A stretch of 64,000 nucleotides of DNA from Nocardia cyriacigeorgica (GTDB taxonomy: Bacteria; Actinomycetota; Actinomycetes; Mycobacteriales; Mycobacteriaceae), in the NCBI RefSeq assembly GCF_029868385.1, contig NZ_JARWNX010000037.1, positions 102,547 to 166,546 on the forward strand, given 5' to 3'. Position numbers and translations under genes: made by a program. Below the pieces are notes generated by a model. The model saw nothing but the letters and a program-made list of their open reading frames with translations. It did not search any database and was not told where the DNA came from. Position 1 is the first letter of the stretch, and every line of letters starts with the position of its first letter. Shown here piece by piece: positions 17,008 to 26,733 of this stretch.

Positions 17008-18282
17008 TCAGTTGGTGCGAACCCGCAGACCCGCGTTGTCCGAGAGGACCACGCTGACGGGCTGGGCGAACAACTGCGGGGTGTTACCGGTGAGGGCGCC
17101 GATCAGGTTCGGGATCTCGCAGATCGGGAAATCGGCTACCGAGGACGCGCTCGAAATACCGAGTGCCAGACGGCCGGTCACGATCGGGCCGCCGCTGTCG
17201 CCGGGCAGGGCGCAGATATTGGCCGAGAAGCTCTGGGTGAGCTGACGGTCACCGACCTGCACGGTCTGATCCACGGCATTGACCACGCCGCAGCTGAAGC
17301 CGGTGCGGGAACCGGACTTGCAGACCGGCGCGCCGACCACAGGAGTGGCGACACCGTCGACGAGGACCGGACCCGCGCCGGGCACGCGAACCGCGTTGTT
17401 GGCGAAACGGTCCCTCGCCTGGTCGGCGATGCGGACGATGGAGTAGTCCTGATTGCCGAGCACCGACTTGCTGAAGGTGCCGAGCCTGCCGCCCAGCTTG
17501 TCGCCGGGGAGCAGTTCGTGCACCGACGCCGCGTTGCCGCTGCCCGCGCTGTCGATATCCGGGTTGCAGTGGCCCGCGGTGATATTGACGGTGGCGCCGT
17601 CACGGTCGATACCGTTGAAACCGAACGAGCAGCGCAGCGAGGTGCGCCCGGCGACCGAGGCATAACCGTCGCCACCGGCCAGCGAAGCGCCGGTGACATC
17701 GGCGATCGGCTCGGCCGAGGGCAGCGCCTCACCGGCGATCGGCGGGGCCATCACGATGACGCGGGCGGGGTCGATGAAACTCGGCATCGGCAGGCCGGGC
17801 TTGTCCACCCGCACCGCGATGCTGTTGTTGACGGTGTCGATGACGACACCGCGCACCAGCGAGGCCACCGGTTCGGGCTGCTCGTCCAGCCAGCGTTCGA
17901 ACGCGCTCTTCTCACCACGCAGCGCGGACTGGCTCTTGGCAACCGTGCGGACCTCGAAACCGGCAGATTCGGCGGCGACCTTGGCCTCGTCGAGACCGGA
18001 GCCCGGCGCGAGCGCGACGACGGCCTTGCCCGCGTCGTCCAGCCACGCACCGCCGAACACCTGCGGGAACTGCCGCTGCGCCGTGGTCGCGAACGCGGCC
18101 ACCTGCTGCGCCAGATCGGCGCGGCGCAGGTACTCGTCGGCAGAGATCTTCAGATCGCGGGAAACCGCGGTGATCAGCTCGGCGGGCAGGCTCGGCTCGG
18201 CGTCGGGCTGTGCTGACGCCACCGCCGCAGTGGGTCCGAACAGCAGGATCGCGGCCGAAGCGGCGATCGCGGCTTTTCGCAT
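17008..18282 (-). CDS. Secreted S1-family (streptogrisin-like) serine protease with propeptide
   Basis: This is a 424-residue chymotrypsin-fold protease. A signal peptide runs to about residue 26 (AVASAQP). A propeptide of about 170 residues resembling the alpha-lytic protease prodomain follows, then the mature enzyme. The catalytic triad is His in ITAGHCNPD, Asp in NQDYSIVRI and Ser in LPGDSGGP. Cys pairs around CSFGF/GHC and CKSG/CGVV fit the disulfides of the family. ATG 18282 directly precedes the signal; ATG 18342 would add 20 residues. It should be exported and self-cleaved. The substrate is unknown. Confidence 0.88.
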   Translation of the reverse strand: MRKAAIAASAAILLFGPTAAVASAQPDAEPSLPAELITAVSRDLKISADEYLRRADLAQQVAAFATTAQRQFPQVFGGAWLDDAGKAVVALAPGSGLDEAKVAAESAGFEVRTVAKSQSALRGEKSAFERWLDEQPEPVASLVRGVVIDTVNNSIAVRVDKPGLPMPSFIDPARVIVMAPPIAGEALPSAEPIADVTGASLAGGDGYASVAGRTSLRCSFGFNGIDRDGATVNITAGHCNPDIDSAGSGNAASVHELLPGDKLGGRLGTFSKSVLGNQDYSIVRIADQARDRFANNAVRVPGAGPVLVDGVATPVVGAPVCKSGSRTGFSCGVVNAVDQTVQVGDRQLTQSFSANICALPGDSGGPIVTGRLALGISSASSVADFPICEIPNLIGALTGNTPQLFAQPVSVVLSDNAGLRVRTN

Positions 18283-18639
18283 CCCAGTCCGTTGCGGAGC
18301 TGTCCGGGGTGACCGGAATTTACCTATGCGTGGCAGGAGCATGACCAGACTATATGGGGTCCAGCTCACGATGCCTACTTGTTGTGTGTTTAATTTGCGC
18401 CGCTGTGTTTGTTTGGCGTCGCCTTCGGCGCCGCGTGTTCGCGGCCCCTTTGGGTCTCGCGTCTCCGCTGCCGCTGCTTGCCTTCGGCTTGCGCAGCGGC
18501 AGGGGAGCCGCGAGACGGGCCGCGAACTTTGGGGCTCGGTCTCGCTTCGCTCGAAATGTGAGGTTCTACCTGCTGGGGTATTGCTGCGACGGCAGGTCAT
18601 GTCTCCGGCCACAGCCTGTTCCGCAGCTCGCCTCAGGTG
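18283..18639. other. 357-bp intergenic region upstream of the protease
   Basis: The region contains the protease promoter, the nested palindrome at 18437-18527, and flanking short inverted motifs such as TCGCTTCGCTCGA. No credible gene is present. Confidence 0.55.
18437..18527. repeat. 91-bp nested imperfect palindrome
   Basis: Three nested arm pairs are present. GTTCGCGGCCC (18437-18447) pairs with GGGCCGCGAAC (18517-18527). GTCTCGCG (18454-18461) pairs with CGCGAGAC (18509-18516). CTGCCGCTGC (18468-18477) pairs with GCAGCGGCAG (18493-18502). The centre contains GCCTTCGGC. It lies between two minus-strand genes and is not placed like a terminator. It could be a REP/MITE-like element. Confidence 0.65.
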
Positions 18640-19812
18640 TCAGCCGGCCTGTAGGACGATATTGCTCAGCACTCGCACGCCGACCGCGAGCGCACGCTCG
18701 TCGATGTCGAAGGTGGGCTGGTGCAGGTCGAGCTGGTCGCCCTCGCCCGACCACACACCAAGGCGTGCCATCGCGCCGGGAACCTCCTCCAGGTACCAGG
18801 AGAAGTCCTCGCCGCCGCCGGACTGTGGGGTGTCGGCCAGGGCATCGGGGCCGGCGGCGCGGATCGCCTGCTCGAACATCCGGGTGGACTGCTCGTCGTT
18901 GACGACCGGCGGGACACCGCGGCGATAGTTGAGCTGATACCGCACACCGGTCGGGGCCAGCAGGCCGTCGACGATCTCGTGCACCATCGGCTCGAGCAGC
19001 GACCAGGTGGCGTGATCGCCGGTGCGCACGGTGCCGGTGAGCATGCCGGTCTGCGGAATCGCATTGGGCGCCTTACCCGCGCTGACCGCGCCCCACACCA
19101 TCACGGTGCTGGTGCGCGGATCGATGCGGCGGCTGAGCAGACCGGGCAGCCCGGTGATGACGGTGCCGATGGCGTAGACCAGATCGCTGGTCAGATGCGG
19201 ACGTGACGTGTGACCGCCCGGCGAATCGAGGACCAGTTCCACGGTGTCGGCCGCCGAGGTGATCGCACCCACCCGCACCCCGACCCGGCCGACCTCGAGC
19301 CGCGGATCGCAATGCAACGCGAAGATGCGATCCACACCCTCCATCGCGCCGGTGGCGACCACATCGAGCGCACCGCCGGGCATCACCTCTTCGGCGGGCT
19401 GGAAGACGAATCGCACGCCGACCGGCAGATCCGCCTCGGCCAACGCGAGCGCGGTGCCGAGCAGGATGGTGGTGTGCGCGTCGTGCCCGCAGGCGTGTGA
19501 AACGCCGGGGACGGTGGAGGCGAAGCTCAACCCGGTGAACTCCTGCATCGGCAGCGCGTCCATATCGGCGCGCAATGCGATACGCGGGGTGTCGGGCCCG
19601 ATGTCACAGATCAGTCCGGTGCCGCCGGGCAGCACCCGCGGGCTCAGTCCGGCCTTGGTGAGCCAGGTGGCGACGAATTCGGTGGTCCCGAACTCGGTGC
19701 GCGATAGTTCCGGGTTGGCGTGGATGTGGCGTCGCCAGTGCACGAGGTCGACCGTGTGCTCGGCCAGCCACGCATCGACCACTTCCTGTCCGGTACGCAC
19801 CGAACTACTCAC
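18640..19812 (-). CDS. amiA1: M20D-family amidohydrolase (AmiA1-like)
   Basis: This is a 390-residue metal-dependent amidase/aminoacylase of the M20 family, with substrate probably an N-acylated amino acid or hippurate-like amide. Metal ligands sit in HACGHDAHTT, PAEEVMPGGA and the HCDPRLEVG segment, with a late ligand in SGGGEDFSWYLE. Gene order amiA1-amiB1 followed by punA and pmmB matches Rv3305c-Rv3308. The GTG start overlaps the stop of the upstream amidohydrolase by four bases, so the two are coupled. Confidence 0.88.
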   Translation of the reverse strand: MSSSVRTGQEVVDAWLAEHTVDLVHWRRHIHANPELSRTEFGTTEFVATWLTKAGLSPRVLPGGTGLICDIGPDTPRIALRADMDALPMQEFTGLSFASTVPGVSHACGHDAHTTILLGTALALAEADLPVGVRFVFQPAEEVMPGGALDVVATGAMEGVDRIFALHCDPRLEVGRVGVRVGAITSAADTVELVLDSPGGHTSRPHLTSDLVYAIGTVITGLPGLLSRRIDPRTSTVMVWGAVSAGKAPNAIPQTGMLTGTVRTGDHATWSLLEPMVHEIVDGLLAPTGVRYQLNYRRGVPPVVNDEQSTRMFEQAIRAAGPDALADTPQSGGGEDFSWYLEEVPGAMARLGVWSGEGDQLDLHQPTFDIDERALAVGVRVLSNIVLQAG

Positions 19813-21104
19813 CGAAACTCCTCCTGTCGCTGAACGAGCCGCCGCAACAATCTGTCTCTGTGTAATGCATCGCTCGCAACCGCGATCGCGGTACGTGCGA
19901 GCGCCGTCGCTCCGTCGATCACCGCTCGGTCGGCCGAGGCGTTGACGCTGGCCGCGGCGAAACCGGGCTGATGCGTCACCGCGCCACCGGCATCGATGCC
20001 GATGACCGGGTGGATCCCCGGGATGACGTTGGTGACGTTGCCCATGTCCGTGCTCCCGAGCGGTCGCTGCGCCTCGAGCTCGGACGCGATCGGCGTCCGT
20101 CCCAGGCCGACGATCTGCGCTCGATAGGCAGACAGTAATGCCGGGTCCGGGGTGAGCTCGGTATAGGTGGGCGCGAGCGTCCGTATGTCATGGGTGCAGC
20201 CGGTCGCGAGGGCGCCCGCCTCGAAGCAATCGGATGCTCGTCGCATCAGTTCGCCGAGGGATGCGGAGTCGGCTGCTCGCAGGTAATACAGCAGTTCCGC
20301 ACGTCCGGGCACGATGTTGGGGGCTACGCCACCGTCGCCGACTATACCGTGCAGCTGCTGGCCCGGACGCAGATGCTGACGCAGCAAGCCGATGGCGACC
20401 TGTGCGACGGTGACCGCGTCACCGGCGTTGCGCCCCTGTTCCGGCGCGGCGCTGGCGTGGGCTTCGCGGCCGTGATAGACCACCGACAGATCGGCCAGCG
20501 CCAGCGAATGCGCCCCGGCGATGTCGTACGGTCCGGGATGCACCATCATCGCCATCGCGACATCGTCGAAGACGCCGCGCTCGACCATCAGCACCTTGCC
20601 GCCGCCGCTCTCCTCGGCGGGCGTGCCGAGCACGACGACGGTGATGCCGAGCGCATCGGCCACCGCCGCGAGGCCGAGCGCCGCGCCCGTCGAACTCGCG
20701 GCGATGATGTTGTGCCCGCAGGCATGTCCGAGTTCGGGCAGGGCGTCGTATTCGGCGCACAACCCGACGGTGAGTTCACCGCTGCCGTAGCTGGCCCGGA
20801 ATGCGGTGGGCAGCCCGGCCACACCGGTCTCGATCTCGAATCCGCGCTCGGCCAGCGGCGCGATCACCTTGGCGACGCTGCGGGTCTCCTCGAACGCCAA
20901 CTCGGGTTCGGCGTGGATCGCATGGGACAGGCCGATCAGTTCCGCCGTCGCGGCGGCGATGGCCGCATCGGCTGCCGCCATGAGCGCCGGGTGCGGATCG
21001 GCGGCGTGGACGTCACCGTCATCGTCGCGTGCGGCACCGTCGCCGCGCCGTGCGGTGTCGTCGGCGCTGCGCTGCTCGGACGGGCCGCTGCGCGGGAGTG
21101 GCAT
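19809..21104 (-). CDS. amiB1: M20D-family amidohydrolase (AmiB1-like)
   Basis: This is a paralogous amidohydrolase of 431 residues from ATG 21104. Its metal motif is LGHACGHNIIAAS, followed by GTPAEESGGGKV, and the dimerisation/lid domain contains YHGREAHASAAPEQGRNA. The first 40 residues are Asp/Arg/Ala-rich and weakly conserved, so an internal start is possible. It is the first gene of a two-gene operon with amiA1. The reaction is probably hydrolysis of an aminoacyl or aminobenzoyl amide; the specific substrate is unknown. Confidence 0.87.
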   Translation of the reverse strand: MPLPRSGPSEQRSADDTARRGDGAARDDDGDVHAADPHPALMAAADAAIAAATAELIGLSHAIHAEPELAFEETRSVAKVIAPLAERGFEIETGVAGLPTAFRASYGSGELTVGLCAEYDALPELGHACGHNIIAASSTGAALGLAAVADALGITVVVLGTPAEESGGGKVLMVERGVFDDVAMAMMVHPGPYDIAGAHSLALADLSVVYHGREAHASAAPEQGRNAGDAVTVAQVAIGLLRQHLRPGQQLHGIVGDGGVAPNIVPGRAELLYYLRAADSASLGELMRRASDCFEAGALATGCTHDIRTLAPTYTELTPDPALLSAYRAQIVGLGRTPIASELEAQRPLGSTDMGNVTNVIPGIHPVIGIDAGGAVTHQPGFAAASVNASADRAVIDGATALARTAIAVASDALHRDRLLRRLVQRQEEFR

Positions 21105-21185
21105 GACATTCAGTGTGGCACTGTGCGCCGCACGTCTCGCACCGCACCGTGTCGGCGGCGCGGTGTGATTGAAATCAGCGGTGAG

Positions 21186-21890
21186 TTAACCCGCGGCGAA
21201 CGCCAGGTTCTCCGGGGTGGTCGGCACGGCGAGGCCGGCGAGCGCGTTCGCGTGCAGGGCGCGCTTGATCACCGGCAGGTTCGGCTTGCGGTTGGCCGCG
21301 AGGGCCTGCGCCTGGGCGACGGCGGCGGCGACCAGCGCCTCGGCCTCCGCCTTACCGTCGACGATCCCTGCGGCGATGGCTTCGTCGGCCGGGAAGCGAT
21401 GTCCGGTCGTCATGGCCTTGACCGCGACCTGGTTGGTCAGCCGCTCGGTCAGCAGCGCGTTCATCCCGATGGTGAACGGCATCCCGAGGTGCACCTCGGG
21501 CAGGCTGTAGAAGCCGCGATCGGCGCGCATCAGCCGGAAGTCGTGTGAGGTGGCCAGCATGGCGCCCGCGCCGAAGGCGTGCCCGTTGACGGCGGCGACG
21601 GTCGGCATCGGGAAGGTCAGCAGCCGGGTGTAGATCGAATGCACGCGGTCGAGGTAGCCGTGCATCTGGTCCAGGTTGCCGAACAACCAGTCGGTGTCGA
21701 GGCCGTTGCTGTAGAACTTGCCGGACGCGGTGGTGACCAGCGCCGCCGGACCCTCCGACGCTTCGACGGTGTCGAGGGCGGTGTGGATCTCGGCGATCCA
21801 GTCCGGGTGGAAGCGGTTCTCGCTGTCGGTCTGTCCCTCGTTGCCGAGGTAGAGCACGAACACATCCCCATCACGTTCCAGATACGGCAT
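21186..21890 (-). CDS. Enoyl-CoA hydratase/isomerase family protein
   Basis: This 234-residue crotonase-fold protein has the oxyanion-hole segments GKFYSNGLD and [14 protein letters not shown] position that is often the second acidic catalytic residue lies in [12 protein letters not shown] (Glu retained). It may be a delta3,delta2-enoyl-CoA isomerase rather than a hydratase, because one catalytic Glu is present and the other is replaced. TACGCT lies six bases before ATG 21890 with no Shine-Dalgarno. It has no partner gene beside it. Confidence 0.85.
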   Translation of the reverse strand: MPYLERDGDVFVLYLGNEGQTDSENRFHPDWIAEIHTALDTVEASEGPAALVTTASGKFYSNGLDTDWLFGNLDQMHGYLDRVHSIYTRLLTFPMPTVAAVNGHAFGAGAMLATSHDFRLMRADRGFYSLPEVHLGMPFTIGMNALLTERLTNQVAVKAMTTGHRFPADEAIAAGIVDGKAEAEALVAAAVAQAQALAANRKPNLPVIKRALHANALAGLAVPTTPENLAFAAG

Positions 21891-22007
21891 GCGTGCAGCG
21901 TATCGGTATCGGCGAGCAAGTCCTACTCGCGGGTAGCAAGTGCTTCGGTGTGCTCGGTCACCTCCGAGTTCCGCCCGCCACGCGACCGGGCCGATACAGT
22001 TGCCGTC

Positions 22008-22787
22008 ATGCTTGCCGAAGAGGCCGCCGCGGCGATCGCCGAGCGGACAGGAGTGCCGCGCCATCCGGTCGCGGTGGTGCTCGGATCGGGTTGGCAGGAC
22101 GCCGTCACCGAGATCGGGACGCCCACCGCGTCGGTGTCGATGTCGGAGCTACCCGGCATCGCCGTACCGACCGCGCTCGGGCACTCCGGCATGGTCCACT
22201 CGATCCCGGTCGGCCGGACACCGGTTCTGGTGCTCATGGGTCGCCAGCATCTCTACGAGGGCCACGCACCCGATGATGTGGTGCGCCCGGTGCGCGCCGC
22301 CGTCGCCGCGGGCGCGCACACCGTGCTGCTCACCAATGCCGCCGGCGGTATCCGGCCCGGTCTGCGCGTCGGCGAGCCGGTGCTGATCAGCGATCACCTC
22401 AATCTCACCGGCCGCACCCCGCTGTCCGGTGCGACATTCGTGAACATGGTCGACGCATGGGATCCCGATCTGCGCGCGGTGGCCCGCGGGGTCGATCCGA
22501 CCCTCACCGAGGGCGTCTACGCGGGCCTGCTCGGTCCCCAATACGAAACACCCGCCGAGATCAGGATGCTCGGCACTCTCGGCGCCGATCTGGTCGGCAT
22601 GTCGACCGTGCTCGAGGCCATCGCGTGCCGGGCGCTCGACGCACGAGTACTCGGCATCTCCCTGGTCACCAACCTGGCCGCGGGCGTCACCGGGGAGGCG
22701 CTCACCCATGCCGAGGTCCTCGCCGAGGGCCGGGCGGCCGCGCCACGGCTCGGCAAGCTGCTGCGCGGCGTACTGGAGTCGCTGTAG
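22008..22787 (+). CDS. punA: Purine nucleoside phosphorylase
   Basis: This enzyme cleaves inosine and guanosine with phosphate to give base and ribose-1-phosphate. It has 259 residues. The family signatures are VVLGSGWQ (phosphate loop), [30 protein letters not shown] and the [19 protein letters not shown] region with the purine-contact Asn. The start ATG 22008 is seven bases after TACAGT, with no Shine-Dalgarno, so it is leaderless. pmmB follows without a gap, and phosphopentomutase activity on ribose-1-phosphate may explain this pairing. Confidence 0.93.
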   Translation: MLAEEAAAAIAERTGVPRHPVAVVLGSGWQDAVTEIGTPTASVSMSELPGIAVPTALGHSGMVHSIPVGRTPVLVLMGRQHLYEGHAPDDVVRPVRAAVAAGAHTVLLTNAAGGIRPGLRVGEPVLISDHLNLTGRTPLSGATFVNMVDAWDPDLRAVARGVDPTLTEGVYAGLLGPQYETPAEIRMLGTLGADLVGMSTVLEAIACRALDARVLGISLVTNLAAGVTGEALTHAEVLAEGRAAAPRLGKLLRGVLESL

Positions 22788-24296
22788 ATGTTGCGTTTCG
22801 GAACGGCGGGACTGCGCGGGCCGCTGCGGGACGGCCCGGACGGCATGAACGTGACGACCGTCGGCCGCGCGACGGCCGGGATCGCGGACTGGCTGCGCGA
22901 CCGCTGTCTGGGCGGCGGCCGGGTGATCGTCGGCCGCGACGCCCGCCACGGTTCGGCCGAATTCGCCACCGCGACAGCGGAGATCTTCGCCGCGGCCGGC
23001 TTCCCGGTGACGTTGCTGCCCGAACCGCTGCCGACCCCGGTGACCGCCTTCGCCGTGCGCGAACTCGGCGCGGTGGCGGGGGTGCAGATCACCGCCTCAC
23101 ACAATCCGGCCACCGATAACGGCTACAAGGTCTACCTCGACGGCGGCGCCCAGCTGCTGGCACCGGCCGATACCGAGATCGAAGACCGAATCGAGGCGGT
23201 GACCGAACCGATCGACCGTACGCCGGTGGCGTCCTCCGGCGGCGATCTCGTGCAGCGGTATCTCGACCGGGTCGGCGCACTGCCGAAGCTCATCGGCGGT
23301 TCGGGCGAGCGCACGGATATCCGCATCGCGCTCACCCCGCTGCACGGGGTGGGTGGTGCGACCGCCCGCGCGGCGCTCAACGCGGCCGGTTTCACCGATG
23401 TCCATGTGGTGGACGAACAATTCGACCCCGATCCCGACTTTCCGACCGTCGCGTTCCCGAACCCGGAGGAGCCGGGGGCCACGGATCTGCTCATCGCGCT
23501 GGCCGAACGGGTCGGCGCCGATCTGGCGATAGCGCTGGACCCCGATGCCGATCGGTGCGCGGTCGGCGTGCCCGGCGCCGACGGCAAGGTACGGATGCTG
23601 CGCGGCGACGACACCGGAGTGCTGCTGGCCGATGACGTGCTGCGCACCGCCCCGCCGGATGCCCTCGTCGCGACCACGATCGTCTCCTCGCGACTGCTGT
23701 CGCGGCTCGCGCCCGCTCGCGGTGCGCGCTACGCCGAAACGCTGACCGGCTTCAAATGGCTCGCCCGCGCCGGCGACGGCCTGGTCTACGCGTACGAGGA
23801 GGCGATCGGGCACTGCGTCGACCCAGCCGCGGTCCGCGATAAGGACGGCATCTCGGCGGCCGTGCTCGCGGCCGATCTGGTCGCGCGGTTGAAGACCGCC
23901 GGACGCACCCTGCTCGACGAACTCGACGGCTACGCGGTGGAATTCGGCCTGCACGCCGGCGATCAGGTCTCGCTGCGGCTACCCGATCAGGCCACCGCGG
24001 CGGCCGTGCTGGACCGGCTGCGCTCGGATCCCCCCACCGAGATCGCCGGTATGCCCGTGCGCATCACCGACCTCGCCGCGGTGCGCGGACGGATGCGTAC
24101 CGATGCGTTGATCTTCGAAGGCGAGTCGGCGCGCGTAGTGATCCGGCCGTCCGGAACGGAACCGAAGCTCAAGTGTTATCTCGAAGTGGTGCGGCCGGTG
24201 GCCGGGCCGACCGGGCTCGCAGCGGCGAGAACGGCTGCCGCGCAACAGCTCGCTGCCCTACGGGCCTTCTGCACCGCACTGGGCGGGGCGCGGTGA
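22788..24296 (+). CDS. pmmB: Phosphomannomutase/phosphoglucomutase family (PmmB-like)
   Basis: This is a 502-residue alpha-D-phosphohexomutase. The active serine is Ser104 in ITASHNP. The Mg2+ loop is D251-P-D253-A-D255-R, the sugar-contact loop is YAYEEAIGH and the phosphate-binding loop is VIRPSGTEPKLK. It begins immediately after the punA stop, which together with its size suggests a phosphopentomutase or phosphoglucomutase role in recycling ribose-1-phosphate. It matches Rv3308 by position. Confidence 0.9.
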   Translation: MLRFGTAGLRGPLRDGPDGMNVTTVGRATAGIADWLRDRCLGGGRVIVGRDARHGSAEFATATAEIFAAAGFPVTLLPEPLPTPVTAFAVRELGAVAGVQITASHNPATDNGYKVYLDGGAQLLAPADTEIEDRIEAVTEPIDRTPVASSGGDLVQRYLDRVGALPKLIGGSGERTDIRIALTPLHGVGGATARAALNAAGFTDVHVVDEQFDPDPDFPTVAFPNPEEPGATDLLIALAERVGADLAIALDPDADRCAVGVPGADGKVRMLRGDDTGVLLADDVLRTAPPDALVATTIVSSRLLSRLAPARGARYAETLTGFKWLARAGDGLVYAYEEAIGHCVDPAAVRDKDGISAAVLAADLVARLKTAGRTLLDELDGYAVEFGLHAGDQVSLRLPDQATAAAVLDRLRSDPPTEIAGMPVRITDLAAVRGRMRTDALIFEGESARVVIRPSGTEPKLKCYLEVVRPVAGPTGLAAARTAAAQQLAALRAFCTALGGAR

Positions 24297-24505
24297 CCGC
24301 GCGTCACTGCACCCATTGCGGCGGCACCGATCTGCGCCGCGGTGCCCTGGAAACCGGACGCGCCGGGGCCGATTGGGCCGACGCGGACGCCGAGCCCGGA
24401 TGGCGCGGCGCACTCCTGAATCAGCGCTCCCGATTGCGCGTCACCGCGTACCGATGCGAGTCCTGCGCACATATCGAACTGTTCGCCGACGTCCCGATGC
24501 AGTGA
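24293..24505 (+). CDS. Small zinc-ribbon protein
   Basis: This 70-residue protein has CTHCGG near the N-terminus and CESCAH near the C-terminus, a four-Cys zinc ribbon. Its GTG start overlaps the pmmB stop by four bases, so it is translated from the same message. The function is not known. The zinc ribbon may bind nucleic acid or serve as a structural motif. Confidence 0.75.
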   Translation: MTARHCTHCGGTDLRRGALETGRAGADWADADAEPGWRGALLNQRSRLRVTAYRCESCAHIELFADVPMQ

Positions 24506-24520
24506 TCGGAGATCAGCGGC

Positions 24521-25144
24521 TCACCGTGGGCCGAATTGCCGGTCCCCCGCGTCACCGAGACCCGGCACGATATAGGCGTCGGCGTTGAGACCGGTATCGA
24601 TGGCCGCGGTGATCAACTGCACCGGAAGCCCGGAATCCTCCAGCGCCGCAACCCCTTCCGGGGCCGAGACGACGCACAGCGCGGTGATGTCGGTGGCGCC
24701 GCGGTCGGCAAGCAGTTCCAGGGTGTACCGCATGGAACCGCCGGTGGCGAGCATCGGATCCAGCACGAACACCGGCATACCGGACAGGTCGGCGGGCAGC
24801 GATTCCAAATAGGGCACCGGCTGATGGGACGATTCGTCGCGCGCGATGCCGACGAAGCCGACCCGCGCGTCGGGAATGAGTGCGGCAGCGGCATCGACCA
24901 TTCCGAGTCCGGCCCGCAGCACCGGCACCAGCAGCGGCGGTTGCGCCAACCGCGCCCCTTCGGTGCGGGTGATCGGCGTGTCGATGTCGAATCGGGTCAA
25001 CGGCGCGTCGCGCAGCGCCTCATAGATCAGCAGACCCGTCAGATCGCGCAACGCCGAACGAAACGCCGAGTTCGTGGTTCGCGCGTCCCGCAGGACGGTG
25101 AGCAGGACCGCGGCCAGCGGATGATCCACAGTGTGCGTACGCAT
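24521..25144 (-). CDS. upp: Uracil phosphoribosyltransferase
   Basis: This enzyme converts uracil and PRPP to UMP. It has 207 residues, the normal length. The PRPP-binding motif is [14 protein letters not shown], and the uracil loop is near [21 protein letters not shown] lies six bases before ATG 25144, so it is probably leaderless. It stands with punA, add, deoA and cdd in one salvage cluster. It converges on the zinc-ribbon gene. Confidence 0.94.
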   Translation of the reverse strand: MRTHTVDHPLAAVLLTVLRDARTTNSAFRSALRDLTGLLIYEALRDAPLTRFDIDTPITRTEGARLAQPPLLVPVLRAGLGMVDAAAALIPDARVGFVGIARDESSHQPVPYLESLPADLSGMPVFVLDPMLATGGSMRYTLELLADRGATDITALCVVSAPEGVAALEDSGLPVQLITAAIDTGLNADAYIVPGLGDAGDRQFGPR

Positions 25145-25289
25145 GAAGGAACGATAAAGTCGGATCCGGGTTCGCCGCCGAAGTCGCCGAAACTTTTTCC
25201 GATGTTGTGGAACCGATCGGCGGATCGCTGCGTCGAATCAGGTAGATGACATACTCTGCCCGGAAACGAAGACGATGGGGGAAGCTCTG

Positions 25290-25607
25290 ATGAAGAGGAT
25301 CTCAGCGGATACCGAGGGCATCGCCGCGTACGGTGCCACCGCCGGGGTGATGGCGGGCGAACTCGCCGCCGCGGGTGCGGGGGCCGCCGGTGCGGGCCCG
25401 GCGCTGCTCGGCCCGATCTTCGGTCTGATCGGTGGTGATTTCATGACCGCCTACGCCGCCACGCACGCGGGACATGTCGCCGCGATCGGCCAGCTGTCGG
25501 CCGTGGTGTCGAGTATGAGCACCGCCGCGGTGGGCGCCGCGACCAACTACGCCAGCACCGACACCGATATCGCCGACTCGCTGCGGACCACGTCCGCCGA
25601 AGGGTGA
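25290..25607 (+). CDS. EspC-like type VII secretion substrate
   Basis: This 105-residue alanine/glycine-rich helical protein has the form of EspC/WXG100-type secreted proteins. It carries the C-terminal secretion motif YxxxD at residues 87-91 (NYASTDTD). GGGGGAAG precedes ATG 25290; an upstream in-frame ATG at 25275 overlaps that Shine-Dalgarno and is less likely. It is followed four bases later by a gene whose N-terminus carries WxG, the usual partner of such a protein. I infer that the two form a secreted heterodimer. No ESX secretion machinery is in the window. Confidence 0.75.
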   Translation: MKRISADTEGIAAYGATAGVMAGELAAAGAGAAGAGPALLGPIFGLIGGDFMTAYAATHAGHVAAIGQLSAVVSSMSTAAVGAATNYASTDTDIADSLRTTSAEG

Positions 25608-25611
25608 GCCG

Positions 25612-26733
25612 GTGATCGACATCAACGTGCTGGCGAAGCCGCTCTTCGATCTGCTCGCCAGTTTCGGTACCGGTGTGCTTCCCGTCGGCGGTCCCGGTGA
25701 CGCGCTGCGGACCACCTCCACCGCGATCGACCAGGTGCACGAACTCGGCCGATCGAGCATCAACCAGATGAACAGCGTGTGGGACGGCAAGGGCGCCGAC
25801 GCCGCCACCTCGAAGGCACTGCGGGTGCAGACCAGCGCCGCCACCATCTCCGACCGCGGCACCGAGATGTCCACGGTCGTCGGGCAGGCCGCGGCCGAGG
25901 TCGAGACCGGGCAGAAGGACCTCACCTCCATCGCGCAATCCTTCGTCGACAGCGCGGTGGCCGCAGGCCCGACGCTCGGCACCCCGGTCGGGCTGAGCAT
26001 GCTCGTCGGCTCCGCCATCGACCATCTCGGCCAGGCGCTCGGCGTCGTCGGCCGGGTGCAGAACGAGCTGACCACGCACACCGCGTCGATGCAGCAGCTC
26101 GCACCACCGCCGTCCACCTCCACCGCGAGCGTCGCGGCGCCGATCAGCGCCGCCACCTCGGGCCTCGGTTCGATGGCATCCGGTGTCATGGGCACCGCCG
26201 GCTCGATGATCAGCTCGGTGATGAGTTCACCGTCCAGCTCGGGTTCGAGCAGCAGCTCCTCCGGCGGGCGCACCTCCACCAGCGCGGCCGCCAAATCCGG
26301 TTCCGGCACCACCACCAGCGGTAAGGCCACCGGCGAGGGCGTCATGATCACGCTGCCCGACGGCAGCCAGGTCGAAGCGCCCAACGAGAAGGCGGCGACC
26401 GCGGTGAAGTCCGCGATCGGTGCGGTCGGCACGCCCTACGTCTGGGGCGGCAACACCCCCGGCTCCGGGATCGATTGCAGCGGCCTGACCAAATACGCCT
26501 ACGGCGAAGCGGGCGTGGAGCTGCCACGTCTGGCGCAGGAACAACACATCGGCCATCCCCAGGTGTCCCCCGGCGATCTCATGCCCGGTGACCTGGCGGT
26601 ATGGGACGGCCATGTCGCCATGGTCGTCGGCAATGGTCAACTCGTCGAGGCCGGTGACCCGGTCTCCATCAGCTCGATCCGAACGGAGAACTTGGACATG
26701 GAGTTCTACGGCTTCTACAGGCCGACCGAATGA
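25612..26733 (+). CDS. WXG-type secreted NlpC/P60 (C40) peptidase
   Basis: This is a 373-residue protein. Residues 1-150 form a helical WXG-like domain with W57-D-G59. Residues 165-245 are a Ser/Thr/Gly-rich linker. Residues 255-373 are an NlpC/P60 domain with Cys289 in GIDCSGLTKY and His334 in VWDGHVAMVV. It should cut peptide cross-links of peptidoglycan (D-Glu-DAP). It has no signal peptide, which fits type VII export with the EspC-like neighbour. Its GTG start lies four bases after that gene's stop, and its own stop overlaps the next ATG. Confidence 0.85.
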   Translation: MIDINVLAKPLFDLLASFGTGVLPVGGPGDALRTTSTAIDQVHELGRSSINQMNSVWDGKGADAATSKALRVQTSAATISDRGTEMSTVVGQAAAEVETGQKDLTSIAQSFVDSAVAAGPTLGTPVGLSMLVGSAIDHLGQALGVVGRVQNELTTHTASMQQLAPPPSTSTASVAAPISAATSGLGSMASGVMGTAGSMISSVMSSPSSSGSSSSSSGGRTSTSAAAKSGSGTTTSGKATGEGVMITLPDGSQVEAPNEKAATAVKSAIGAVGTPYVWGGNTPGSGIDCSGLTKYAYGEAGVELPRLAQEQHIGHPQVSPGDLMPGDLAVWDGHVAMVVGNGQLVEAGDPVSISSIRTENLDMEFYGFYRPTE

